DNA from: Flagellimonas pacifica
Lineage (GTDB): Bacteria > Bacteroidota > Bacteroidia > Flavobacteriales > Flavobacteriaceae
Reading direction: 5' to 3'
Assembly: GCF_900215465.1 (NCBI RefSeq)
Contig: NZ_OBEH01000001.1
Coordinates: 124,001 to 188,000, forward strand
Length of the DNA stretch: 64,000 bases
The notes under the pieces were generated by a model. The model did not search any database. It saw nothing but the letters and a program-made list of their open reading frames with translations, and had not been told where the DNA came from. Shown here piece by piece: positions 29,648-38,271 of the stretch. The translations under genes and the position numbers were made by a program. How positions within the stretch are numbered: position 1 is the stretch's first letter; the number at the start of each line of letters is the position of its first letter.

Positions 29648-30100
29648 ATGCTCACATCCTTAAAACCAAAAGTGACCACCATCATTTCCAATAACGCTGA
29701 AAGTGTTGAAAATCGTCTAACCGAGCTCTGCAATTTACTCAGGGACACGGTTGATTATTACGATTGGGTGGGATTTTATTTTAAAAATGGGGACAAGGAA
29801 GAACTGAAGCTGGGACCGTACGCCGGGGAACCCACCGACCATACCATTATTCCCTTTGGGAAAGGCATTTGCGGACAGGTTGCTGTGGGCAATGAAAACT
29901 TTGTAGTGCCGGATGTTGCCGCGCAGGACAACTATATTGCTTGCAGTATTACCGTTAAGGCCGAAATTGTGGTTCCTCTGTTTAAAAATGGCGAGAACAT
30001 AGGCCAAATTGATATTGATTCCAACACTCCTAACCCCTTCACAGAGGAAGATGAACGTTTTTTGGAATTTGTAAACCAAGAAGTATCACAAATTCTTTAA
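29648..30100 (+). CDS. GAF-domain protein similar to free methionine-(R)-sulfoxide reductase
   Basis: A 150-aa single GAF domain. YYDWVGFYF, IIPFGKGICGQVA, VVPDVAAQDNYIACS and AEIVVPLFKNGENIGQIDIDS closely follow the fRMsr family. Cys75 and Cys99 match two of the three cysteines of E. coli MsrC, including the catalytic one. The third, usually about ten residues before the ICG motif, is absent. Family members use either pairing of cysteines, so activity remains possible. It has no partner domain and lies upstream of purH on the same strand. Confidence 0.82.
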   Translation: MLTSLKPKVTTIISNNAESVENRLTELCNLLRDTVDYYDWVGFYFKNGDKEELKLGPYAGEPTDHTIIPFGKGICGQVAVGNENFVVPDVAAQDNYIACSITVKAEIVVPLFKNGENIGQIDIDSNTPNPFTEEDERFLEFVNQEVSQIL

Positions 30101-30152
30101 AACTAGTGTCATTTTGTTGATAACACACTTCAATTTTTAGAGGCAAAAAAAT

Positions 30153-30160
30153 TACTTTTG
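30153..30160 (+). promoter_or_regulatory. Candidate -7 element for purH
   Basis: TACTTTTG matches TAnnTTTG exactly and is 32 nt before the purH start. A -33 box is not obvious. Confidence 0.4.
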
Positions 30161-30192
30161 TGTGCTTAATAATTTGATTTTTAAGACACAAA

Positions 30193-31725
30193 ATGAGCAC
30201 CACCAAAAAAGCTTCCGCAGCACTTATTTCCGTTTTCCATAAAGACGGTTTGGAACCCATCGTTAAAAAATTGGATGAACTTGGCGTAACCTTGTACTCC
30301 ACAGGTGGAACCGAGAAATTTATCCGAGATTTAGGCATCAATGTTGTTCCTGTTGAAGACGTTACCAGTTATCCTTCCATTTTAGGAGGGCGTGTAAAAA
30401 CACTTCACCCAAAGGTTTTTGGTGGAATTTTGAACAGACAGGACAATGATAGCGATGTGGCCCAGATGGAGGAATTTGAGATTCCACAATTGGATATTGT
30501 AATTGTTGACCTATACCCTTTTGAAAAAACAGTGACCAGTGGTGCTTCTGAACAAGATATTATTGAAAAAATAGATATTGGTGGTATCTCCTTGATCAGG
30601 GCAGCCGCCAAAAACTTCAAAGATGTGCTCTGTGTGTCGTCCATGGAAGATTATACGGACTTCTTGAATGTTATTTCCGAAGGAAATGGTTCAACAACTT
30701 TGGAAGATCGCAAACGTTTTGCCACCAAAGCATTTAACGTTTCTTCGCATTACGATTCTGCTATTTTCAATTATTTCAATGCAAAAGGCGGGGAAACTGC
30801 TTTGAAAATCAGTGAGCAAAACGGAAAAGTACTTCGATATGGTGAAAATCCGCATCAAAAAGGATATTTCTATGGTGATTTTGAAGCCATGTTCGCCAAA
30901 TTACATGGTAAGGAGCTTTCATACAACAACCTTTTAGATGTAGATGCCGCGGTAAATCTTATGGGCGAGTTTAAGAACGACGACCCCACTTTTGCTATTC
31001 TAAAGCACAACAATGCCTGTGGATTGGCCACTAGAAGTACCATTAGACAAGCTTATGTTGATGCGTTGGCAGGAGATCCTGTCTCCGCTTTTGGAGGTAT
31101 TTTAATCTCCAATGTTGAAATTGATACTCCAACTGCTGAAGAAATCCACAAATTGTTTTGTGAGGTAGTTATTGCCCCTTCCTATTCTGATGACGCTTTG
31201 GAAATATTAAAAGGTAAAAAGAACCGAATCATTCTAATTCAAAATGAGGTTGCATTACCAGAGACTTTGGTAAGAACATGTTTGAATGGTGTTTTGGTTC
31301 AGGACAAGGATTTCAAAACCGATACCGCAGAAGAACTGCAATCGGTAACAGACAAAAAGCCCACATCCGAAGAAATCGAAGATTTGATTTTTGCTTCCAA
31401 ATTGTGTAAGCACACCAAGAGCAACACTATCGTTTTGGCTAAAAACAGACAACTTTGTGCCAGCGGAACAGGACAAACTTCACGCGTAGATGCATTAAAC
31501 CAAGCCATCCATAAAGCAAGATCCTTTAATTTTGAATTGAAAGGCTCCGTAATGGCCAGTGATGCTTTCTTCCCATTCCCTGATTGTGTGGAGATTGCGG
31601 ACAAAGCAGGAATAAAAAGTGTGATTCAACCCGGAGGTTCCATTAAAGATCAATTGAGCATCGATTATTGCAACGAAAACGGATTGGCAATGGTAATGAC
31701 CGGGACTCGGCATTTTAAACATTAA
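30193..31725 (+). CDS. purH: Bifunctional AICAR formyltransferase / IMP cyclohydrolase PurH
   Basis: Catalyses the last two steps of de novo IMP synthesis. The N-terminal MGS-like cyclohydrolase domain (about 1-190) has STGGTEKFI and ILGGRVKTLHPK. The formyltransferase domain contains LKHNNACG and CKHTKSNTIVLA with the catalytic Lys-His region, and the C-terminus ends in MVMTGTRHFKH. Length 510 aa is normal. It is upstream of mreB, 55 nt away, with no terminator seen between them. Confidence 0.98.
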   Translation: MSTTKKASAALISVFHKDGLEPIVKKLDELGVTLYSTGGTEKFIRDLGINVVPVEDVTSYPSILGGRVKTLHPKVFGGILNRQDNDSDVAQMEEFEIPQLDIVIVDLYPFEKTVTSGASEQDIIEKIDIGGISLIRAAAKNFKDVLCVSSMEDYTDFLNVISEGNGSTTLEDRKRFATKAFNVSSHYDSAIFNYFNAKGGETALKISEQNGKVLRYGENPHQKGYFYGDFEAMFAKLHGKELSYNNLLDVDAAVNLMGEFKNDDPTFAILKHNNACGLATRSTIRQAYVDALAGDPVSAFGGILISNVEIDTPTAEEIHKLFCEVVIAPSYSDDALEILKGKKNRIILIQNEVALPETLVRTCLNGVLVQDKDFKTDTAEELQSVTDKKPTSEEIEDLIFASKLCKHTKSNTIVLAKNRQLCASGTGQTSRVDALNQAIHKARSFNFELKGSVMASDAFFPFPDCVEIADKAGIKSVIQPGGSIKDQLSIDYCNENGLAMVMTGTRHFKH

Positions 31726-31780
31726 TTTTAGTACATTAGCCGATAAAATTTACCGTTAATCCGAAAAACCGACGCTTTTT

Positions 31781-32809
31781 ATGGGATTTTTTGATTTCAT
31801 GACCGAGGAGATTGCAATAGACCTTGGTACTGCAAACACCCTGATCATTCATTTAGATAAAGTCGTAGTTGATAGCCCATCCATTGTGGCCCGGGACAGA
31901 ATCTCCGGAAAAATCATTGCAGTGGGAAGGGAAGCCAATATGATGCAAGGGAAAACCCATGAGAACATCAAGACTATCCGACCTTTGAAAGATGGAGTAA
32001 TAGCAGACTTTGATGCTTCTGAAAAGATGATCAATATGTTCATCAAAAATATTCCGGCATTAAAGAAAAAATGGTTTCCTCCAGCTTTACGAATGGTCAT
32101 TTGTATTCCTTCTGGGATTACTGAGGTGGAAATGCGTGCGGTTCGTGAATCAGCGGAAAGGGTAAATGGCAAGGAAGTATATTTGATTCATGAACCAATG
32201 GCCGCAGCCATTGGTATTGGGTTGGACATTATGCAACCCAAAGGAAACATGATTGTGGATATAGGTGGTGGAACCACGGAAATTGCAGTAATTGCACTAG
32301 GTGGTATTGTTTGTGATAAGTCGGTGAAAATTGCTGGTGATGTGTTTACCAATGATATTATTTATTACATGCGTACCCAGCACAACCTTTATGTGGGAGA
32401 GAGTACTGCTGAAGCCATAAAAATTGAGATTGGCTCTGCAACTGAGGATTTAAAATCCCCACCGGATGATAAATCAATCCAAGGAAGGGATCTTTTAACC
32501 GGAAAACCTAAACAAGTTCAAGTTTCTTATCGTGAAATTGCCAAAGCACTTGACAAAAGTATTTTGAGAGTAGAAGATGCTGTTATGGAAACTTTATCAC
32601 AAACTCCACCTGAGCTTGCAGCAGATATTTATAACACAGGTATTTACCTTGCTGGCGGTGGATCTATGTTAAGAGGATTAGACAGAAGACTCTCACAAAA
32701 AACAGATTTGCCAGTATATATTGCAGAAGATCCATTAAGGGCAGTTGTGCGTGGTACAGGTATTGCGCTTAAAAATTTGGAGCGATATAAAAGTATATTG
32801 ATAAAATAA
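31781..32809 (+). CDS. mreB: Rod shape-determining actin homologue MreB
   Basis: MreB filaments guide the wall-elongation machinery under the inner membrane. The 342-aa protein has IAIDLGTANTLI (phosphate 1), MIVDIGGGTTEIAVIALGG (phosphate 2) and IYLAGGGSMLRGLD (adenosine site). It is the first of five cell-elongation genes, mreB-mreC-mreD-mrdA-rodA. Confidence 0.98.
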   Translation: MGFFDFMTEEIAIDLGTANTLIIHLDKVVVDSPSIVARDRISGKIIAVGREANMMQGKTHENIKTIRPLKDGVIADFDASEKMINMFIKNIPALKKKWFPPALRMVICIPSGITEVEMRAVRESAERVNGKEVYLIHEPMAAAIGIGLDIMQPKGNMIVDIGGGTTEIAVIALGGIVCDKSVKIAGDVFTNDIIYYMRTQHNLYVGESTAEAIKIEIGSATEDLKSPPDDKSIQGRDLLTGKPKQVQVSYREIAKALDKSILRVEDAVMETLSQTPPELAADIYNTGIYLAGGGSMLRGLDRRLSQKTDLPVYIAEDPLRAVVRGTGIALKNLERYKSILIK

Positions 32810-32873
32810 TTCGGTTACCGAAACCGTTTGGGGCCATTTGAAAGTTTGCGAACTTTCCTAATGATACGATTGC

Positions 32874-33692
32874 ATGCAGCGCATCATCAATTTTGTTTTA
32901 AGGAATAGAAATACTTTTCTCTATAGTTTTCTAATGCTCATTTCTTTGAGTTTGACCGTTAGATCACATTCTTACCATCAATCCAAGTTTTTTAACTCCT
33001 CCAAATGGCTAACAGGAAATGTTTATGGAGTTGCAGCAAATGTTTCGTCCTATTTTGGACTTAGAGAAGAAAATGAAAGACTTGTTCAGGAAAACGAACG
33101 GCTTAGATTGCTGCTTTTTAATGCCAAAGAAATAACTGCCCAACAATTAGATTCTGCATTTACAACCAACTATGAAGTCTTTAGTGCCAACCTCATAAAA
33201 AACAGTTTTTCTTCCCCAAGAAACTATCTTACCATAGATAAGGGAGAAAATCAACAGGTAGAACAAGACATGGGCGTAATTACAACAAAAGGAATTTTAG
33301 GCATTGTTGAAAATGCATCTTCCAATTTTGCAACGGTACAAAGTGTTTTGAACACAAAATCAAATATCAACGCCAAAATCAAAAACACCAACTATTTTGG
33401 TTCCTTAATTTGGGATGCCCAAGACTACAATGTGGTACAACTTATTGATATCCCTAGATTGGTTCCACTTGTTGTTGGGGATACCATAGTTACCGGTGCT
33501 ATGTCCAGTATTTTTCCAGAAAACATTCCAATTGGGGTCATTAAAAGATACGACCTCAACACATCCCGAAGTTTTTACAATATTGATGTTGAACTCTTCA
33601 ATGATATGTCCAATGTGAAGAATGTGTATTTAATCAAAAATAAAAGTAGGAACGAGATAAAAGAGTTAGAAGAAAGGACAGCGAATGAATAA
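32874..33692 (+). CDS. mreC: Rod shape-determining protein MreC
   Basis: MreC is a bitopic periplasmic scaffold that activates the elongation synthases. The 272-aa protein has one membrane helix at about 12-28, a short coiled coil (EENERLVQENERLRLLLFNA), and the beta-barrel MreC domain. It overlaps mreD by 8 nt, which supports coexpression. Confidence 0.95.
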   Translation: MQRIINFVLRNRNTFLYSFLMLISLSLTVRSHSYHQSKFFNSSKWLTGNVYGVAANVSSYFGLREENERLVQENERLRLLLFNAKEITAQQLDSAFTTNYEVFSANLIKNSFSSPRNYLTIDKGENQQVEQDMGVITTKGILGIVENASSNFATVQSVLNTKSNINAKIKNTNYFGSLIWDAQDYNVVQLIDIPRLVPLVVGDTIVTGAMSSIFPENIPIGVIKRYDLNTSRSFYNIDVELFNDMSNVKNVYLIKNKSRNEIKELEERTANE

Positions 33693-34188
33693 TGCCATTT
33701 TCATAAACAGCTTACGTTTTGTACTGCTTGTTCTTACCCAAGTACTGATTTTCAATACCCTTAATTTTCTTGGCTTTATAAATCCCTTGATCTATGTTAT
33801 ATTCTTTTATTGGTACCCATTAAAAAGCAATAGGGCAATATTTATGCTTACCTCATTTTTTTTAGGGTTTATTATTGACATTTTCTCGGATACCCTTGCC
33901 CTACATTCCATAGCTGCCCTAACAGTTGCTTATGCCAGACCGGTAATCATGAGGTTTTGTTTTGGGGTTAACTACGAATTCCAAAACTTTAGCTTTAAAA
34001 ATACCACAAAAGTACAGCGGGTTACTTTTTTAGCGCTTTTGGTTCTACTTCACCAAGTAATTTTCTTTTCATTTGAAGCTTTAAGTTTTTCCCATTTCCT
34101 ATTAATTTTAAAAAAGGTTTTTGCCACAGGTATTGTAACTTTGGTATTATGTACTCTCTTTAGTTCGCTTTTTAGTCCGCAAAGCTAA
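33685..34188 (+). CDS. mreD: Rod shape-determining membrane protein MreD
   Basis: A 167-aa polytopic protein with about five hydrophobic helices, the expected size for MreD. Sequence conservation of MreD is low, so the call depends partly on position between mreC and the PBP2 gene. LGFIIDIFSDTLALHSIAAL is a recognisable segment in the family. Confidence 0.9.
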   Translation: MNNAIFINSLRFVLLVLTQVLIFNTLNFLGFINPLIYVIFFYWYPLKSNRAIFMLTSFFLGFIIDIFSDTLALHSIAALTVAYARPVIMRFCFGVNYEFQNFSFKNTTKVQRVTFLALLVLLHQVIFFSFEALSFSHFLLILKKVFATGIVTLVLCTLFSSLFSPQS

Positions 34189-34244
34189 TAAATTTGGTGC
34201 TGTTTCGTTAAAACATAGAGCTCGGGCCAGCAAATTAGTTGTCT

Positions 34245-36113
34245 ATGAAAAAACTGTTGTTATCTTCCATTATCGTTATCATTGGATTTACATTCATTGG
34301 AAGACTTTCCTATTTACAACTATTTCGTTTTTCCCCTGATCAAATTTTAGAAGATCCTGCCATCAAAAAGATATATGATTATCCAGAAAGAGGTTACGTC
34401 TATGATCGTAATGGCGAGTTAATGGTGGGCAACCAACCTGCATATGATGTCATGGTTATTCCACGTGAAGCAAAACCTCTTGATACCCTTGAGTTTTGTA
34501 AGCTTTTAAAGATTGACAAAGCGCATTTTATCAGCCAGATGAGAAAGGCTAGAAGATATTCACCTAGGCTCCCCTCGGTACTGGTACCTCAACTGTCCAA
34601 AGAGGATTACGCTGGACTTCAGGAAAAAATGCGTCATTTTGAAGGATTTTATATTCAGAAAAGATCGCTGAGATATTATAATACCAATAGTGCGGCAAAT
34701 GTATTGGGATACATCAGTGAAGTAAATGAACATGATCTGCAAAACAATCCCTATTATGTAGCAGGTGAACTGAAAGGACATACAGGTATTGAAAAGCAAT
34801 ATGAAGAACTTCTAAGAGGAAGGAAAGGGGTAAAACACATTCAAAAAGATCGTTTTAACAGGGATATTGGGCCTTACAAGGATGGTAAATTGGACACCCT
34901 ACCTGAGCAAGGAAAAGAAATTCATATTACTTTGGACAAAACACTCCAAGAGTATGGAGAACGCTTAATGCATGGAAAAAGGGGTGGTATTGTGGCCATT
35001 GAACCCAAATCAGGGGAAATTCTAGCCATGATCTCAGGGCCCACTTATGACCCCGCTTTATTAGTAGGCCGGGAACGATCAAAAAATTACAGTAAGCTAC
35101 ATTATGACACAATTTCCAAGCCCACCTGGGATCGTTCTATTTTGGCACAACCTTCGCCAGGATCGCCTTTTAAAACTTTAAATGCCCTTGTTGCCCTTCA
35201 AGAAGGAGTAATTGATCCAAGCACAAAGTTTAGATGTTATAATGGTTTTTATGTGGGAAGCACTAAGAGAGGTTGTCATTGTGGTGGTGGAGTTCGGGAT
35301 ATGAATTCTGGTATTTATCAATCTTGTAATGCCTATTTTGCTGGAACTTTCAGGAAAATATATGGAAAGTACCCAACCACTGACGAAGGGATGGATGTTT
35401 GGGAAAAGCATATGAAAAGTTTTGGATTAGGTGGGTATTTAGGCACTGACCTACCTACTGGCAGCCCTGGCAGAATTCCAAGCAAGGCATATTATGACCG
35501 GGCATATGGAGATAATAGATGGGCATCTTCCTTTATCATTTCCAATTCTATTGGCCAAGGAGAAGTAGCAGCCACCCCCTTACAATTGGCAAATATGACC
35601 GCAGCAATTGCCAATCGCGGTTATTTTTACACTCCTCATATTCTAAAAAATATTGGCAACACTGGAGCGATAGACCCAAAATTTACAGAACCGCGTTATA
35701 CAACCATAGATAGGGAACATTTTGAGCCTGTAATTAAAGGTATGGAGAATGTCTACAAATACGGTACAGGAAGGTGGGTACAAATTCCAGGAATTAACAT
35801 TGCAGGAAAAACAGGGACCGTTGAGAACTTTGTGAGAATAGACGGAGAGCGCATGCAGCTCACTGATCATTCTGTTTTTGTGGCATTTGCCCCTATAGAA
35901 AACCCAAAAATAGCACTGGCCGTTTATATTGAGAACGGGTATTATGGTTCTCGTTATGCAGGTCATATAGCTTCATTACTTATTGAAAAATACGTTAAAG
36001 GGGAGATTACAAGAAAGGACTTGGAAAAACGGATGCTTGAAAAAACATTGGAACATGAATATGCAAAACCATACAGTGGTGAACCTTTCAAGATAAATGA
36101 GTATGTCTGGTAG
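34245..36113 (+). CDS. mrdA: Penicillin-binding protein 2 (elongation transpeptidase)
   Basis: Crosslinks peptidoglycan during elongation with RodA. The chosen ATG at 34245 gives 622 aa; a TTG two codons upstream is less likely. There is one N-terminal membrane helix and a dimerisation domain (RGYVYDRNGELM). The transpeptidase motifs are SPFK (catalytic Ser307), SCN, and KTG within NIAGKTGTVEN. The cysteine-rich insert FRCYNGFYVGSTKRGCHCGGG is typical for Bacteroidota PBP2. Overlaps rodA by 17 nt. Confidence 0.97.
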   Translation: MKKLLLSSIIVIIGFTFIGRLSYLQLFRFSPDQILEDPAIKKIYDYPERGYVYDRNGELMVGNQPAYDVMVIPREAKPLDTLEFCKLLKIDKAHFISQMRKARRYSPRLPSVLVPQLSKEDYAGLQEKMRHFEGFYIQKRSLRYYNTNSAANVLGYISEVNEHDLQNNPYYVAGELKGHTGIEKQYEELLRGRKGVKHIQKDRFNRDIGPYKDGKLDTLPEQGKEIHITLDKTLQEYGERLMHGKRGGIVAIEPKSGEILAMISGPTYDPALLVGRERSKNYSKLHYDTISKPTWDRSILAQPSPGSPFKTLNALVALQEGVIDPSTKFRCYNGFYVGSTKRGCHCGGGVRDMNSGIYQSCNAYFAGTFRKIYGKYPTTDEGMDVWEKHMKSFGLGGYLGTDLPTGSPGRIPSKAYYDRAYGDNRWASSFIISNSIGQGEVAATPLQLANMTAAIANRGYFYTPHILKNIGNTGAIDPKFTEPRYTTIDREHFEPVIKGMENVYKYGTGRWVQIPGINIAGKTGTVENFVRIDGERMQLTDHSVFVAFAPIENPKIALAVYIENGYYGSRYAGHIASLLIEKYVKGEITRKDLEKRMLEKTLEHEYAKPYSGEPFKINEYVW

Positions 36114-37386
36114 AGGTCTTTTTGGAAGAATAGACTGGCTTACTATTTTTCTTTATGCTTTTTTGGTTTTCATAGGGTGGCTCAATATTTATTCCACTAC
36201 TCTTAGTAATCCCGATGTTTCAATTTTGGACTTTTCTACCCTTTATGGGAAACAGCTTTTTTTTATTGGGCTAGCCTTTGTGGGCATAATCCTTGTACTT
36301 TCTATAGAGTCAAGTTTTTTTGAGCGCTTTGCCTCTATTTTTTACATAGCTGCTATAGTTTTATTGATTGGGCTTTTCCTTTTTGGAAAGACCGTAGCTG
36401 GTGCAACTTCTTGGTATGATTTAGGTTTTTTTAATTTTCAACCCTCTGAACTTGCCAAAGTTGCCACGGCGCTTGCATTGGCCAAGTATTTAAGTGACAT
36501 CCAAACAGATATCAAAAACCGAAAGCATCAGTCCTATGCCTTACTTATTATTCTGTTGCCAGCCATTTTGATACTCCCTCAACCAGATCCCGGAAGTTCC
36601 TTAATCTATTTCTCGCTGTTCTTTGTGTTGTTTAGAGAAGGGTTTCCTCTATATTATTTGGGAGTTTTAGTTGTAATTGTGGTCCTTTTTGCCACTACCC
36701 TAATGTTTGGAACGGTTTGGATAGGGATTGGACTGGGAGTTCTCATAGTTCTGATTTTCACTTTTAAGCGGAAATCAGTTAAAATCCCAATACTACCCCT
36801 AATTGTTGCCATTGTGACCTCCATGTTATTTTCATTATCCGTAGGCTTTGTGTATGATAACGTTTTTGAACAACGTCATCGTAATCGTTTCGCCCTTTGG
36901 CTACGACTTGAGAAGGATGAAAAAAAATTGGAAGAAATTAGAAAGACCATTGGTTATAATACCTATCAATCTGAAAAAGCTATAGAATCTGGAGGTTTTT
37001 TTGGTAAAGGTTTTTTGGAGGGAACACGTACCAAAGGGGATTTTGTGCCAGAACAACACTCTGATTATATTTTTAGTTCTGTGGGGGAAGAATGGGGGTT
37101 TTTGGGTACCGTTGCAGTCATCTTAATCTTTTCCGTTTTCTTTTTACGTTTGATTTTCATCGCAGAACGTCAAAAAAATGATTTTAGCAGAATGTATGGT
37201 TATGGTGTTATTTCCATATTGTTCATACACTACTTTGTAAACATTGGAATGGTCATAGGCCTTTTGCCAACTATTGGTATACCTTTACCTTTTTTTAGCT
37301 ATGGTGGATCTAGCCTCATTTTCTTCACAATGCTCCTTTTCATTTTCTTAAAACTGGATTCCAATAGGTTGAAAGATGGAATCTAA
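36097..37386 (+). CDS. rodA: Rod shape-determining glycosyltransferase RodA
   Basis: SEDS-family peptidoglycan polymerase that works with PBP2. The 429-aa protein has about ten transmembrane helices, QPSELAKVATALALAKYL, the large periplasmic loop with FVPEQHSDYIFSSVGEEWGF (containing the conserved Asp), and the C-terminal PLPFFSYGGSSL motif. It ends the mre operon and its stop overlaps the convergent endonuclease gene by 4 nt. Confidence 0.97.
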   Translation: MSMSGRGLFGRIDWLTIFLYAFLVFIGWLNIYSTTLSNPDVSILDFSTLYGKQLFFIGLAFVGIILVLSIESSFFERFASIFYIAAIVLLIGLFLFGKTVAGATSWYDLGFFNFQPSELAKVATALALAKYLSDIQTDIKNRKHQSYALLIILLPAILILPQPDPGSSLIYFSLFFVLFREGFPLYYLGVLVVIVVLFATTLMFGTVWIGIGLGVLIVLIFTFKRKSVKIPILPLIVAIVTSMLFSLSVGFVYDNVFEQRHRNRFALWLRLEKDEKKLEEIRKTIGYNTYQSEKAIESGGFFGKGFLEGTRTKGDFVPEQHSDYIFSSVGEEWGFLGTVAVILIFSVFFLRLIFIAERQKNDFSRMYGYGVISILFIHYFVNIGMVIGLLPTIGIPLPFFSYGGSSLIFFTMLLFIFLKLDSNRLKDGI

Positions 37387-38183
37387 AATTTCCAACCAGA
37401 AGCATTCACAGTTTCCTCTACTTTTTTCTGCCAGCTTTCCGATTGATTTCTAAAAAAGTTAATTCCCGTTCTTTTTTCCACTTCATCAACAGTGACCAAA
37501 AAACTTTGTAAAGGAGCTTTACTTTCCTTATTCGGAATCAAAAAGGCGAGAACATCAACAGAATCTTTATTTTTACGAAACACCACCTTATAAAATGTAT
37601 TGGGAACATCTACGCCCTCCTCACCAATCTCTACCAGCCCATTTTGCAACACTCCTCCAGTAACGATTATTAAATCACCGTGTTTTTTGCACCAATAACG
37701 CACCCGTTGTTCCAATCTATTCCATACGCCAGCGTTAAACTCCCGGTCTTGTGGACTTATGTTACTGGTATAAAAGGTTTCATTGTAGGCATACTTGGAA
37801 AATCGCCTATCCCCAGCAGGACAAAGATGCCCTCTATCGTATCCTGAACTTTTGTAATTTCTCCAATCGGCAGATTTGGTTTTCACTTTAGGATCTTCAA
37901 TAAAATACGGACGTTTTCTATCATCATGGGTCAGATGGCTCTTTTTAAGTTCGTATGCAACCCATTCGGCCTGCTCATGAGGCTCGCTATAGGAAAGCAT
38001 TAAATGTTGGTGCCGAACAATATCCCCTGTTGTTGAGCTGGGCAAAAACTCTGATGCAATTATTGTAGTACTTTCATTGGTATTGGGGTCAGTATAAGTT
38101 GCCGGGGTATAAAAATTCTCGAATACCCAAAAACCCACCACGCAGACAACAAAAAGTAGGGTATAAATAGTTTTGTTCTTCAT
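37383..38183 (-). CDS. Secreted DNA/RNA non-specific endonuclease (NUC1 family)
   Basis: A 266-aa nuclease of the His-Me finger superfamily. The catalytic motif is DRGHLCPAGDRR, followed by FYTSNISPQDREFNAGVWNRLE with the metal-binding Asn. An N-terminal hydrophobic segment (TIYTLLFVVCVVGFWVF) directs export. I chose ATG at 38183; the longer frame to 38243 would begin inside a terminator. Likely role is extracellular or periplasmic nucleic-acid degradation for nutrition. Confidence 0.93.
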   Translation of the reverse strand: MKNKTIYTLLFVVCVVGFWVFENFYTPATYTDPNTNESTTIIASEFLPSSTTGDIVRHQHLMLSYSEPHEQAEWVAYELKKSHLTHDDRKRPYFIEDPKVKTKSADWRNYKSSGYDRGHLCPAGDRRFSKYAYNETFYTSNISPQDREFNAGVWNRLEQRVRYWCKKHGDLIIVTGGVLQNGLVEIGEEGVDVPNTFYKVVFRKNKDSVDVLAFLIPNKESKAPLQSFLVTVDEVEKRTGINFFRNQSESWQKKVEETVNASGWKF

Positions 38184-38222
38184 TTCAAGTTTTGAGCACA
38201 AAGCTAACCATCCTTTTAAAAC

Positions 38223-38250
38223 AAAAAAGCCGCCCATTCTCATGGTCGGC
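38223..38250 (-). terminator. Intrinsic terminator after the tail-specific protease gene
   Basis: On the minus strand GCCGACCAT pairs with ATGGGCGGC (one mismatch) around a 4-nt loop, followed by six T residues. It lies 21 nt after the protease stop and before the endonuclease start. Confidence 0.78.
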
Positions 38251-38271
38251 CTTTTATCCTGTAAGATGTTT

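Noticed and set aside
38184-38243. Longer N-terminus for the endonuclease
   Set aside because: It would start in the protease terminator and place the hydrophobic segment away from the N-terminus.
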